Assembly: GCA_031284185.1 (NCBI GenBank)
Contig: JAITAJ010000160.1
Span: forward strand, 1-11,006
Reading direction: 5' to 3'
DNA: 11,006 bases
Source of the DNA: Accumulibacter sp.
Lineage (GTDB): Bacteria; Pseudomonadota; Gammaproteobacteria; Burkholderiales; Rhodocyclaceae
Shown here one piece after another: positions 1 to 6,602 of the stretch. The notes under the pieces are model-generated. The model saw nothing but the letters and a program-made list of their open reading frames with translations, searched no databases and was not told the origin of the DNA. A program made the translations under genes and the position numbers. Numbering within the stretch: the first letter of the stretch is position 1; each line of letters starts with the position of its first letter.

Positions 1-3
1 ATT

Positions 4-66
4 TCTGTCCTCTGTCCTCTGTCCTCTGTCCTCTATCCTCTGACTTCTGTCCTCTGTCTTCTGAAA
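4..66. repeat. Heptanucleotide tandem repeat (TCTGTCC)n
   Basis: Nine consecutive 7-nt units can be laid out in register: TCTGTCC four times, then TCTATCC, TCTGACT, TCTGTCC, TCTGTCT and TCTGAAA. The array stops one base before the aroP stop codon, and its left side may continue beyond the window. The same heptad recurs at 6670-6860 beside araD, so this is a dispersed repeat family. It resembles in style the heptanucleotide STRR repeats described in cyanobacteria. No function is visible. Confidence 0.9.
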
Positions 67-67
67 C

Positions 68-1441
68 CTATCCGTTTTTCTTGAAAACGATATAAAGCAG
101 GTAGACGAAAGCGATCCAGACAGGAACGGCCAGCACCGAATGAAGCATTCCGAAGCCGGGCGTTGCCATGACCGCCAGAACGAAAACCACGAACGCCAGA
201 CAAAGATAATTTCCGGAAGGATACAAGAGGGACGGAAATATCGTTTTTACGCCGTCTTCGTCCTTGCTCTTGCGAAAGAACAGATGGGCCAGACTTATCA
301 TGGCCCAGTTGATGACCAGGCCCGCCACGACGATCGACATGGCTTGCTTGAAAGCCTCGTCCCAGTGCGGCAGGAAGTAGTTCAAGGGCACGACCATGAA
401 AGTCAGCAAAGCCGCCAATCCTATGCCCATTGTCGGTATTCCACGAGTGTTCAGTCTCGAAAACATTTTCGGAGCGTTGCCCTGGCGTGAAAGCCCGAAA
501 AGCATTCGGCTCGTGGCATAAACGCCGCTGTTGAATACCGAAAGCGCGGCGGTCAGAATGACGAAATTCAGGATGCCGGCAATATTCCTGAATCCTATGT
601 CCGTGAATATCATGACGAAAGGGCTTGACTCTCTGGTGAGATGGCTCCAATGATGAAGCGAGAGCAGAACCGCTATGGTTCCCATATAAAAAACCAGAAT
701 GCGGAATAACACCTGATTCGTCGCCCTGGGTATCGTTTTTTCAGGCTCATCCGCTTCGGCCGCCGCGACCCCGACGAGTTCGAGACCGCCAAAAGAGAAC
801 ATGATGATCGGCACCGCCATGATCAGTCCATGCAGTCCATTTGCGAAAAAGCCGCTCTTGTCCCCCGCGCCCGCGGGCGCTTCCCAGAGATTTCTGACGG
901 TCGCGCCGGGCACTGAACCCGTATCCAGAAAAAGTATGTACAGTCCGAAAATCATCATTGAAATGATCGCGCTTATTTTTATGATGGAAAACCAGAATTC
1001 CACTTCGCCAAATACCTTCACCGTTGAAAAGTTTATGGCATTTACGATGATGAGGAATATAAGCGCGCTTATCCACGTGGGAAGTTCCGGAAACCAGAAC
1101 TGCATGTAAGCGGCAACGGCCGTGAGTTCCGATATGCTGACCATCACATAGAGCATCCAATAATTCCAGCCCGCCAGAAAGCCGGAAAAATCCCCCCAAT
1201 ATTTATGCGCGAAATAACTGAATGAGCCGGCGTTCGGTTCTTCCGTCATCATCTCGCCGAGCTGGCGCATTATCAGAAATGCCAGAAAACCTACGACCGC
1301 ATACCCGACGAGCACCGATGGACCGGCCAGGAATATGGCGGAACCCGTCCCCAGAAACAGACCCGTTCCGACGGCTCCCCCCAGCGCGATGAGCTGAATG
1401 TGTCTGTTCTTCAAGGCTCTGCGCAGTTTTTCATTGCTCAT
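68..1441 (-). CDS. aroP: Aromatic amino acid permease, AroP type (APC superfamily)
   Basis: This is an inner-membrane, proton-driven amino acid importer, most likely for Phe/Tyr/Trp. The 457 residues are the length I recall for E. coli AroP, and family blocks appear in order: LKNRHIQLIALGGAVGTGLF near residue 10, the MRQLGEMMTEEPNAGSFS stretch near 60, GWNYWMLYV near 93, the FSFGGLELVGVAAAEADEPE stretch near 215, NSGVYATSRMLFGLSRQGNA near 303 and VINWAMISLAHLFFRKSK near 375. About 12 hydrophobic segments are present. The ATG at 1441 has AAGGA about 9 nt upstream. The gene stands alone, and a heptad repeat abuts its stop codon. Its base composition is more AT-rich than its neighbours, which may mean acquisition by transfer. 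Assignment to AroP over PheP or other relatives rests on recalled sequence similarity; the exact substrate is inferred. Confidence 0.9.
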   Translation of the reverse strand: MSNEKLRRALKNRHIQLIALGGAVGTGLFLGTGSAIFLAGPSVLVGYAVVGFLAFLIMRQLGEMMTEEPNAGSFSYFAHKYWGDFSGFLAGWNYWMLYVMVSISELTAVAAYMQFWFPELPTWISALIFLIIVNAINFSTVKVFGEVEFWFSIIKISAIISMMIFGLYILFLDTGSVPGATVRNLWEAPAGAGDKSGFFANGLHGLIMAVPIIMFSFGGLELVGVAAAEADEPEKTIPRATNQVLFRILVFYMGTIAVLLSLHHWSHLTRESSPFVMIFTDIGFRNIAGILNFVILTAALSVFNSGVYATSRMLFGLSRQGNAPKMFSRLNTRGIPTMGIGLAALLTFMVVPLNYFLPHWDEAFKQAMSIVVAGLVINWAMISLAHLFFRKSKDEDGVKTIFPSLLYPSGNYLCLAFVVFVLAVMATPGFGMLHSVLAVPVWIAFVYLLYIVFKKNG

Positions 1442-1712
1442 TTTATTTTTCCTTGTGGAAGTTCATGGGAGGCTTTCACGGGACCTGAAGCCGAACGGGA
1501 AGTGGGAGGAAAATCGCCCGGCTCACGAAAATCGGGATCGTCGTCTGCCCCGGACCTTCAAGCCGGATGGCGAAGGATGGATACGACGCGGCGCATCGTG
1601 GCGGAAACGCGCGGCAAACACATGGCGGAAGAAATCGATGGCATCGCGGCGCGCTCCGCGTCGGGCGCGAAGACAGGGGGCCGCTCCTTGCGGGGCTGTT
1701 CGGCCGACCGGC

Positions 1713-2609
1713 TCAATCGGGCGTTTGCTCTCCCCCGAGCGCGGCCAGTAAATCGTCGAACAGGCGGGCGAGTTCTCCGGTCATGAGCGCGAAGTCCAGA
1801 TCGAAGCGCTCTTCCTCGTTCTCCGCCTGCCCCTCCGTCGATTCCTTGAGGATGTCCAGAAAACTCAGGCGTTTCAGCCGCAGCTTATCGTCCAGCACGA
1901 AGGATATCTTGTCTCCCCAGGTCATCCCCAGGCGGGTCACGATCTTGCCGGCCGCGATATGCGCCGGAATTTCCTCCCCGTCCAGCGGGTGCTTGGCGTA
2001 ACGGACGACGGCGTTCTCCGCCGAACGCAACTCCATGTCCTGGTCGATGGAGAAGCCGGCGGGCGCTTTCCCCTCGGCGATCCAGCCCGTCATCGCCGAG
2101 GACGGCGACTGCGAGACTTTCAGGGGCGAGAGGGGAAATTTGTCCACCGACTTGCGCAGAGATTCGATCAACTCGTCGGCCTTGGCCGGAGCGGCGGCGT
2201 CGATCGACAGCCAGCCGTTGACCGGGTCGATCCAGCAATGGGTCGCGCGTTTGCCGACGAAGGCATGCGGCAGCAGTTCCAGGGTTATCATTTCATACAG
2301 ATCACGAAGCTCGCGGCGACCGATGCGACGTCCTTCATTCTCTTCGATGAGCCGCGCTCGATCCTTGACGTGTTGTTTGACGACGGACGACGGCAGGAGT
2401 TTTTGTTCGACGCCGAGGGCGATGAGCCATTGCCGGTTGACGGAATGCACCAGCGGGCCGTCCGCGCGCGGAGAAACCCAGCCGAGACTCGACGGAGCGG
2501 CGCTGGCGCAGGCCAGCAACGGGTGGATCGAAAGCCTTTCTTCGAGCGTTTCCACCGTCAATTCGCCGGGGTTCGGCAGCCGAAATATCTGGAGATTTCT
2601 GAACCACAT
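1713..2609 (-). CDS. rdgC: Recombination-associated protein RdgC
   Basis: RdgC is a nucleoid-associated protein that forms a ring around double-stranded DNA and restrains RecA-dependent recombination. The product is 298 residues, close to the roughly 300 usual for the family. It opens with the family-typical MWFRNLQIFRL and continues with GWVSPR, an LLPSSVVKQHV segment, RRELRDLYEMITLELLPHAF and WIDPVNGWLSIDAA in family order. The acidic C-terminus ends ARLFDDLLAALGG. A TTG at 2624 would add five residues (MGLIG), but the ATG at 2609 gives the canonical N-terminus and is preferred. No strong Shine-Dalgarno sequence precedes it. The gene is divergent from the unknown gene at 2782. A perfect TATAAT lies about 26 nt upstream of the ATG. 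Confidence 0.95.
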   Translation of the reverse strand: MWFRNLQIFRLPNPGELTVETLEERLSIHPLLACASAAPSSLGWVSPRADGPLVHSVNRQWLIALGVEQKLLPSSVVKQHVKDRARLIEENEGRRIGRRELRDLYEMITLELLPHAFVGKRATHCWIDPVNGWLSIDAAAPAKADELIESLRKSVDKFPLSPLKVSQSPSSAMTGWIAEGKAPAGFSIDQDMELRSAENAVVRYAKHPLDGEEIPAHIAAGKIVTRLGMTWGDKISFVLDDKLRLKRLSFLDILKESTEGQAENEEERFDLDFALMTGELARLFDDLLAALGGEQTPD

Positions 2610-2634
2610 ACCAATTAGACCCAAAAAGTGGCAA

Positions 2635-2640
2635 ATTATA
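2635..2640 (-). promoter_or_regulatory. Probable -10 box of the rdgC promoter
   Basis: On the minus strand this reads TATAAT, a perfect sigma-70 -10 hexamer. Transcription would start near 2628, giving a leader of roughly 20 nt before the rdgC ATG at 2609. No good -35 hexamer lies 16-18 nt further upstream (the best candidate is CGTAAT), so the promoter would be weak or need an activator. Confidence 0.45.
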
Positions 2641-2770
2641 GGATATTCCGTCTTTGAATTACGGGTGACCGGGCTGGTTTCGCGTGTATCGTTCGCGGTT
2701 CGTCTCCGTATTTTCGGCGATTCACGGGCGGAATCAGCGCCGTGCGGAGTTTTCCGGGATTATTTGAATA

Positions 2771-2777
2771 AGGAGGG
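2771..2777 (+). promoter_or_regulatory. Strong Shine-Dalgarno fixing a GTG start
   Basis: AGGAGGG ends 4 nt before the GTG at 2782. It is the strongest ribosome-binding match nearby and argues that translation starts there, although the frame is open much further upstream, opposite rdgC. Confidence 0.7.
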
Positions 2778-2781
2778 AACA

Positions 2782-3210
2782 GTGGTTTTTGATACTCAGA
2801 TGAACGACATGCAGCCAATCGACATACGCCGCCGGATTCGGGAATTGCAGTCCATCCCGGAGCGTGATCGCACCGATGCGGAATGGGACGAGCTGAACGA
2901 GCTGGAAATTCGGACCGCGCCGGGGAACCGCGATTACGACCGGACGCAGGATCGTCAGGTCGACAGGCGTCAGAGCACGGCGATCGGGCAGGGGAGGCGG
3001 GTCGAGCGGAACAATAAGCTGCAAGGCAACAAAAGCGGCAACCTGCTTCGGCAGAAATCCGACGGCCTGTCGGAAGGGCGTATGCTCAAGAGGCAGCATC
3101 GGCGTCCGAAGCGACCGGACGATCAGGCAGGCATGGCCGGAGGGCCGAATGCCATGCCGAACCCGATCATCGTGGAAATACCGTCCAACGGTGGAAAATC
3201 GGAGGGATGA
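2782..3210 (+). CDS. Small basic hypothetical protein, 142 residues
   Basis: I do not recognise this protein. The frame is open from about 2035, but the upstream part is antisense to rdgC and is taken as a shadow. The GTG at 2782 is chosen because AGGAGGG precedes it closely. Residues 11-45 (QPIDIRRRIRELQSIPERDR and onward) are rich in charged residues and probably helical. After that the chain is polar and strongly basic, rich in R, Q, N, K and D with few hydrophobics, so it is probably disordered; it ends PNPIIVEIPSNGGKSEG. There is no signal peptide or membrane segment. A nucleic-acid-binding or accessory role would fit the charge, but that is speculation. It is transcribed away from rdgC and towards dnaQ. 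Confidence 0.6.
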   Translation: MVFDTQMNDMQPIDIRRRIRELQSIPERDRTDAEWDELNELEIRTAPGNRDYDRTQDRQVDRRQSTAIGQGRRVERNNKLQGNKSGNLLRQKSDGLSEGRMLKRQHRRPKRPDDQAGMAGGPNAMPNPIIVEIPSNGGKSEG

Positions 3211-3267
3211 GCCGGACGCCTGCCGCCGCGCATCGCTGCGCCACAGGCGGTCATGGCGGGGTTCATT

Positions 3268-3292
3268 CCGGTTCGTGCTGAAAACGAGCCGG
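3268..3292. other. Stem-loop between convergent genes
   Basis: CCGGTTCGT and ACGAGCCGG form a 9-bp stem (one G-T wobble) with a 7-nt loop. It lies 58 nt after the stop of the unknown gene and between it and convergent dnaQ. There is no T-run after it on either strand, so a classic intrinsic terminator is not shown. Confidence 0.3.
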
Positions 3293-3350
3293 CGACCGTG
3301 CGAACGGCACGGCAAGGCAAAGCAAAGTCGGAAATGTGATTTCAGTGAAG

Positions 3351-3423
3351 GCTGACGCCGATGGAATCGGCGTTGGGCCGGAACCGGAATTCACTTCCCG
3401 CTCACGCTGACGCCGATGGAATC
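3351..3423. repeat. 18-bp direct repeat with a perfect hairpin
   Basis: GCTGACGCCGATGGAATC occurs at 3351-3368 and again at 3406-3423. The first copy belongs to a perfect hairpin (3355-3373: ACGCCGAT, loop GGA, ATCGGCGT). The second copy runs 2 nt into the dnaQ stop codon and lacks the matching right arm. This may be a REP-like or processing element; no T-run supports a terminator. Confidence 0.65.
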
Positions 3424-4144
3424 AGATATCGGTCAGCCAGAGGCACTTTCCCTTGCTTTCGTTCTGAATCGATGTCAATAACCGGGCGTGTTCGGCCAGT
3501 TCCCGTTCGCTCGCCCTGAGAACTGCGCGCGTTCGCCGGGTTTCGGCGCGCGCGTCCGTGGGGAAGGGCGTCGCGGGTGTCTCCAGGGGGATGATCTTGT
3601 CCTGATCGATTTCCATGATCAGGCTTTCCTGACCCCGCGTCATGGCCATGTAGACTTCGGCGAGGATTTCCGCGTCGAGCAACGCGCCGTGCAGCGTGCG
3701 TTTCGAGTTGTCGATGCCGTAGCGCTCGCAGAGCGCATCGAGATTATTCTTCTTGCCGGGATGCAGCTCTTTCGCCAGGCGCAAGGAATCGAGCACCGCG
3801 GGGCAGACGGTTTCGATCGGCGCCTTGTCCAGCAAGGCCAGTTCCGCGTCCAGGAAGCCGATGTCGAACGGCGCGTTGTGAATGACCAGCTCCGCGCCGC
3901 GCACGAAATCGAGAAACTCCTCCGCGATATCCGCGAAACGCGGTTTGTCCTGAAGAAATTCGAGGCTGATGCCGTGCACGTCAAGGGCGCCGGCATCGAT
4001 ATCGCGCTCGGGATTCAGGTAATGGTGCAAATGCCGCTTGGTCAGGTGGCGGTTCCGCATTTCGACGCAGCCGATTTCAATGATGCGGTGCCCCAGCTTG
4101 TGCTCCAGGCCGGTCGTCTCGGTATCGAGAAATATTTGACGCAA
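3422..4144 (-). CDS. dnaQ: DNA polymerase III epsilon subunit (3'-5' proofreading exonuclease)
   Basis: This is the proofreading subunit of the replicative polymerase, a DEDDh-family exonuclease. The 240 residues compare with 243 in E. coli. From the TTG at 4144 the Exo I motif is FLDTETTG (Asp7, Glu9), Exo II is IHNAPFDIGFLDAE (Asp94) and Exo III-epsilon is HGALLDAEILAEVY (His152, Asp157), so all catalytic residues are present. A variable C-terminal linker follows and should contact the polymerase alpha subunit. The frame is open to 4267, but no ATG fits. The TTG is preceded by AAGGGGTGAG with a suitable spacer and gives the canonical short N-terminus (M/L-RQIFLDTETTG). It follows rnhA by 4 nt in the same operon, so it is probably translationally coupled. 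Confidence 0.95.
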   Translation of the reverse strand: MRQIFLDTETTGLEHKLGHRIIEIGCVEMRNRHLTKRHLHHYLNPERDIDAGALDVHGISLEFLQDKPRFADIAEEFLDFVRGAELVIHNAPFDIGFLDAELALLDKAPIETVCPAVLDSLRLAKELHPGKKNNLDALCERYGIDNSKRTLHGALLDAEILAEVYMAMTRGQESLIMEIDQDKIIPLETPATPFPTDARAETRRTRAVLRASERELAEHARLLTSIQNESKGKCLWLTDI

Positions 4145-4148
4145 AATC

Positions 4149-4157
4149 TCACCCCTT
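4149..4157 (-). promoter_or_regulatory. dnaQ Shine-Dalgarno overlapping the rnhA stop codon
   Basis: On the minus strand this reads AAGGGGTGA; the TGA is the rnhA stop codon, and the TTG start of dnaQ follows after 4 nt. The sequence closely resembles the anti-SD complement AAGGAGGTGA. This decides the unusual TTG start and suggests coupling of the two genes. Confidence 0.65.
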
Positions 4158-4619
4158 CGTTTGCAAATCCTTGATGCCCGGTAATTCGTCGATTCCCCGG
4201 TTGGCCAGCCTGTCCGCGCGCTCGTTGCCGGGATGTCCGGCATGGCCCTTGACCCAGATCCAGGCAATGTCGCGCCGCTCGCACAGAGCGTCCAGGCGTT
4301 GCCACAGATCGATGTTCTTGACCGCTTTTTTGTCCGAGGTTTGCCAGCCGTTTTTCTTCCAGTTATGGATCCACTGGCTGATCCCCTTCTGCACGTACTG
4401 GGAATCGGTGTGAATTTGCACGGCGGCGGGACGTTTCAGCGCTTCCAGCGCGCGAATGACGGCGGTGAGTTCCATCCGGTTGTTGGTGGTATTTTCCTCA
4501 CCTCCCCAGAGTTCCTTTTCCACCGTCCCCGTCCGAAGCAACACGCCCCAGCCGCCCGGCCCCGGATTCTCACGGCAGGCGCCATCGGTGAAAACAGTGA
4601 TTGCCGATTCAATGACCAT
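4149..4619 (-). CDS. rnhA: Ribonuclease HI
   Basis: RNase HI cleaves RNA in RNA:DNA hybrids, removing R-loops and primer remnants. The 156 residues match the usual 150-160. The metal-binding and catalytic set is complete: Asp12 (FTDGACRENPGPGGWG), Glu50 (NNRMELTAVIRALEAL), Asp72 (HTDSQYVQKGI), His126 (VKGHAGHPGNERAD) and Asp136. The basic handle region (WIHNWKKNGW with the Lys/Trp cluster that follows) is also present. The ATG at 4619 lies inside the upstream methyltransferase gene, an 11-nt overlap, with AAGGA about 10 nt before it. dnaQ starts 4 nt downstream. The two genes are co-directional here, whereas they are divergent in E. coli. Confidence 0.97.
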   Translation of the reverse strand: MVIESAITVFTDGACRENPGPGGWGVLLRTGTVEKELWGGEENTTNNRMELTAVIRALEALKRPAAVQIHTDSQYVQKGISQWIHNWKKNGWQTSDKKAVKNIDLWQRLDALCERRDIAWIWVKGHAGHPGNERADRLANRGIDELPGIKDLQTKG

Positions 4620-5334
4620 GTTTCTCGCTTCCTTTATGTATCAGCGGCTGGAGTGTTTTCGCCTCGGGCTTCGCCGCGTTCCAGGCGGGCAGGATCAAAC
4701 GCATTCCCCGCACGCGCTTGATGGCGCGCAGGAGATAGACGCCGCCGGCGAAACTCCACCATCTATCGCCCGCCATTTCCATGAAACGCCATCGCCTGAT
4801 CCATCGCGCCTGGAGGCAGGGCGGCGCATAACAGCCGAAATTCCCGCGGTCGACCTCGAAATTCAGAAGCTGCAACCAATCCTTGAGACGCAGGACGGAC
4901 AGGTAACTGCCGCTGAATGGAAAGGCGCGTGGACGATTCTGCAACTTTCTGCGCAGTCCCCACAGCGAGATCGGGTTGAATCCGGTGATGACCAACTGCC
5001 CGTCGGGTATGAGTATGCGTTCGACTTCCCGAAGTATCTGGTGGGGGTCGTCGTGAAACTCCAGCGCGTGCGGCATGACCACCAGATCGATGCTGTTGGC
5101 GGAAAATGGCAGCTCCCTCAAGTCGCACAGGACGTCCACGGCGCCCGACTCGCCGGCGATCCGGCGCAAGGGTATCCGGTTGCGGGCCAGCAGCCGCCGC
5201 TGAGGCAAGCCGAGTTGCAGCGCGTTATAGCCGAACAGATCGTCGACCACGGTGTCGATTTTCTGCTGCTCCCAAGCCATGACGTAAGATCCCTGTGGCG
5301 TAGCGAGCCAATCCTCGATCCCGCGTATTGACAT
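4609..5334 (-). CDS. YafS-like class I SAM-dependent methyltransferase
   Basis: The product (241 residues) resembles E. coli YafS and its relatives, Methyltransf_11-type proteins found between gloB and rnhA. The post-I region is recognisable: VDVLCDLRELPFSANSIDLV, then PHALEFHDDPHQILREVERI around residue 88, then LIPDGQLVITGFNPISLWGL with RRKL after it. The WLQLLNFEVD block follows. The usual motif I glycine loop (E/DxGxGxG) is not seen; the corresponding stretch reads LFGYNALQLGLP, as in degenerate members of the family. The substrate is unknown, so no symbol is given. It is the first gene of the operon with rnhA and dnaQ and is divergent from gloB. The ATG at 5334 has only a weak upstream GGGAA. 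Confidence 0.85.
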   Translation of the reverse strand: MSIRGIEDWLATPQGSYVMAWEQQKIDTVVDDLFGYNALQLGLPQRRLLARNRIPLRRIAGESGAVDVLCDLRELPFSANSIDLVVMPHALEFHDDPHQILREVERILIPDGQLVITGFNPISLWGLRRKLQNRPRAFPFSGSYLSVLRLKDWLQLLNFEVDRGNFGCYAPPCLQARWIRRWRFMEMAGDRWWSFAGGVYLLRAIKRVRGMRLILPAWNAAKPEAKTLQPLIHKGSEKHGH

Positions 5335-5361
5335 TTCCCGCTATTCTTTCAAAATCACTCA

Positions 5362-6126
5362 ATGTTCGATGTGACCCGAATTCCCGCGCTCAAGGATAAC
5401 TACATTTGGCTGCTGCGCAAAGGCGCATCGGCGGTCGTGGTCGATCCCGGCGACGCGGCGCCCGTTCTCGATGTCCTGCAAAAGGAATCGCTCACGCTTT
5501 CCTCGATTCTGATCACCCATCACCACAAGGATCACCAGGGCGGTATCGATACGCTGCTGGCGCATTGGCCATCCGCGAAAGTCTTCGGCCCGGCGCAAGA
5601 GTCTATCACAGGCATGACCACTCCCTTGCGGGGCGGCGAGCGTCTTCACCTCGTCGCGCTGGGTCTCGACCTCCAGGTCATGGCGGTTCCCGGCCATACG
5701 CTCGGGCATCTGGCGTACTACGGTGAAGGCCGCCTGTTTTGCGGAGACACCCTGTTCGGGGGCGGCTGCGGGCGTCTTTTCGAAGGCGCGCCGCTGTCGA
5801 TGTGCGAATCCCTGGCGCGGCTGGCCGCGCTCCCGGACGATACGCGGGTCTATTGCGCGCACGAGTACACCGAAGCCAACCTGCGTTTCGCGCTTGCCGT
5901 CGAGCCGGGGAATCGCGCCTTGCGCCGCCGTGCCGACGAGGTGGCGGTGATACGCGCCAAGGGCCTGTCGACCGTGCCGTCCACGCTTGCCGTGGAAAAG
6001 GCCACCAACCCGTTCCTGCGCTGCAAGGAGCCGGAAGTCGTCGCTGCCGCGCGCGCGCGTGGAATCGCGGAGAACGACCCGGTGGCGGTGTTTGCCGCGC
6101 TCAGGGAGTGGAAGAATTCGTTCTAG
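5362..6126 (+). CDS. gloB: Hydroxyacylglutathione hydrolase (glyoxalase II)
   Basis: GloB hydrolyses S-D-lactoylglutathione to D-lactate and glutathione, the second step of methylglyoxal detoxification in the cytosol. The 254 residues are typical. The metallo-beta-lactamase ligands are complete: THHHKDH (His53, His55, Asp57, His58), PGHTLGH (His112), CGDTLFGGGCGR (Asp129, which bridges the metals) and CAHEYT (His167). The N-terminus MFDVTRIPALKDNYIWLL is canonical for the family, which supports the ATG at 5362. The C-terminal glutathione-binding HAGH domain is present (TNPFLRCKEPEV near residue 213). Only 27 bp separate it from the divergent methyltransferase start, so one or both promoters must lie in coding DNA. 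The Shine-Dalgarno match is poor. Confidence 0.97.
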   Translation: MFDVTRIPALKDNYIWLLRKGASAVVVDPGDAAPVLDVLQKESLTLSSILITHHHKDHQGGIDTLLAHWPSAKVFGPAQESITGMTTPLRGGERLHLVALGLDLQVMAVPGHTLGHLAYYGEGRLFCGDTLFGGGCGRLFEGAPLSMCESLARLAALPDDTRVYCAHEYTEANLRFALAVEPGNRALRRRADEVAVIRAKGLSTVPSTLAVEKATNPFLRCKEPEVVAAARARGIAENDPVAVFAALREWKNSF

Positions 6127-6195
6127 CCGGGAAAAAGACGGGGGGAGGGCCGGATCGCAGCGGCTTTGATTGCAGGGCCTATGTTTTTCTGATTG

Positions 6196-6574
6196 TCGCG
6201 CGCTGGCCCTATTCTTCACACTTTGCGCATCGAGATCGAGAAGCTCGTCTTTGCGCCACCTCCCTGTCTGGTATGGGCCGCGCCAAGCTGATTTTCCTGA
6301 AGCTCGCTCCAAGGCGCTCACCCTCCTGATCCGGTTCGTTCCATTTGGCAAGGTACGAATGTGTCGTTCGCCATTTCGGAAAATCCGGGGCAGGCATCCG
6401 CCACTGGCAACCGCTTTTCAGCAGATACAGCGCCGCGCAGAATACTTCATACAGATCAGTCGTCCGCGGCTCGATTCGCTTGCGCGCACTTTCCAGCTCC
6501 GAACGGAGCGGCTCAAACACCTCTTTGCCGACATCCCTTGGATAGTTTTTCCTCCTCCGGCAATAGGCGCTGTT
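6196..6574 (-). pseudogene. IS5-family transposase remnant, truncated and frameshifted
   Basis: Reading from 6574 down, one frame gives AYCRRRKNYPRDVGKEVFEP, then TTDLYEVFCAALYLLKSGCQ, WRMPAPDFPKWRTTHSYLAK and WNEPDQEG. This is the N-terminal domain of IS5-family (IS427/IS1031-like, DUF4096) transposases. At about 6330 the homology passes to another frame (VSALERASGKSAWRG, then ELLDLDAQSVKN at 6246-6211, whose Asp is the first DDE catalytic residue) and ends shortly after. The remaining two thirds with the other acidic residues is missing, so it cannot be active. A TGA at 6575-6577 closes the frame upstream. I could not identify the IS terminal repeats. The 70 bases between gloB and this remnant hold nothing recognisable. 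Confidence 0.8.
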
Positions 6575-6602
6575 TCAAGTGATCGTGGACGGCCTCTCAG
6601 AG

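Noticed and set aside
1398..2001. Several overlapping plus-strand open frames between aroP and rdgC
   Set aside because: They overlap both neighbours, are Arg/Ser-rich and show no motif or ribosome site. The 271-bp gap 1442-1712 holds only the aroP leader with AAGGA, and nothing else I can support.
2035..2781. Upstream extension of the unknown plus-strand gene
   Set aside because: It is antisense to rdgC and has no ribosome site, while the GTG at 2782 follows a strong AGGAGGG.
3268..3373. Intrinsic terminators between the convergent genes
   Set aside because: The hairpins at 3268-3292 and 3355-3373 are real, but neither is followed by a T-run on either strand.
5359..6351. Long minus-strand open frame antisense to gloB
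   Set aside because: Most of it is the complement of gloB in a GC-rich region. Only its first 50 or so codons match the shifted part of the IS5 transposase remnant, which is annotated as a pseudogene.
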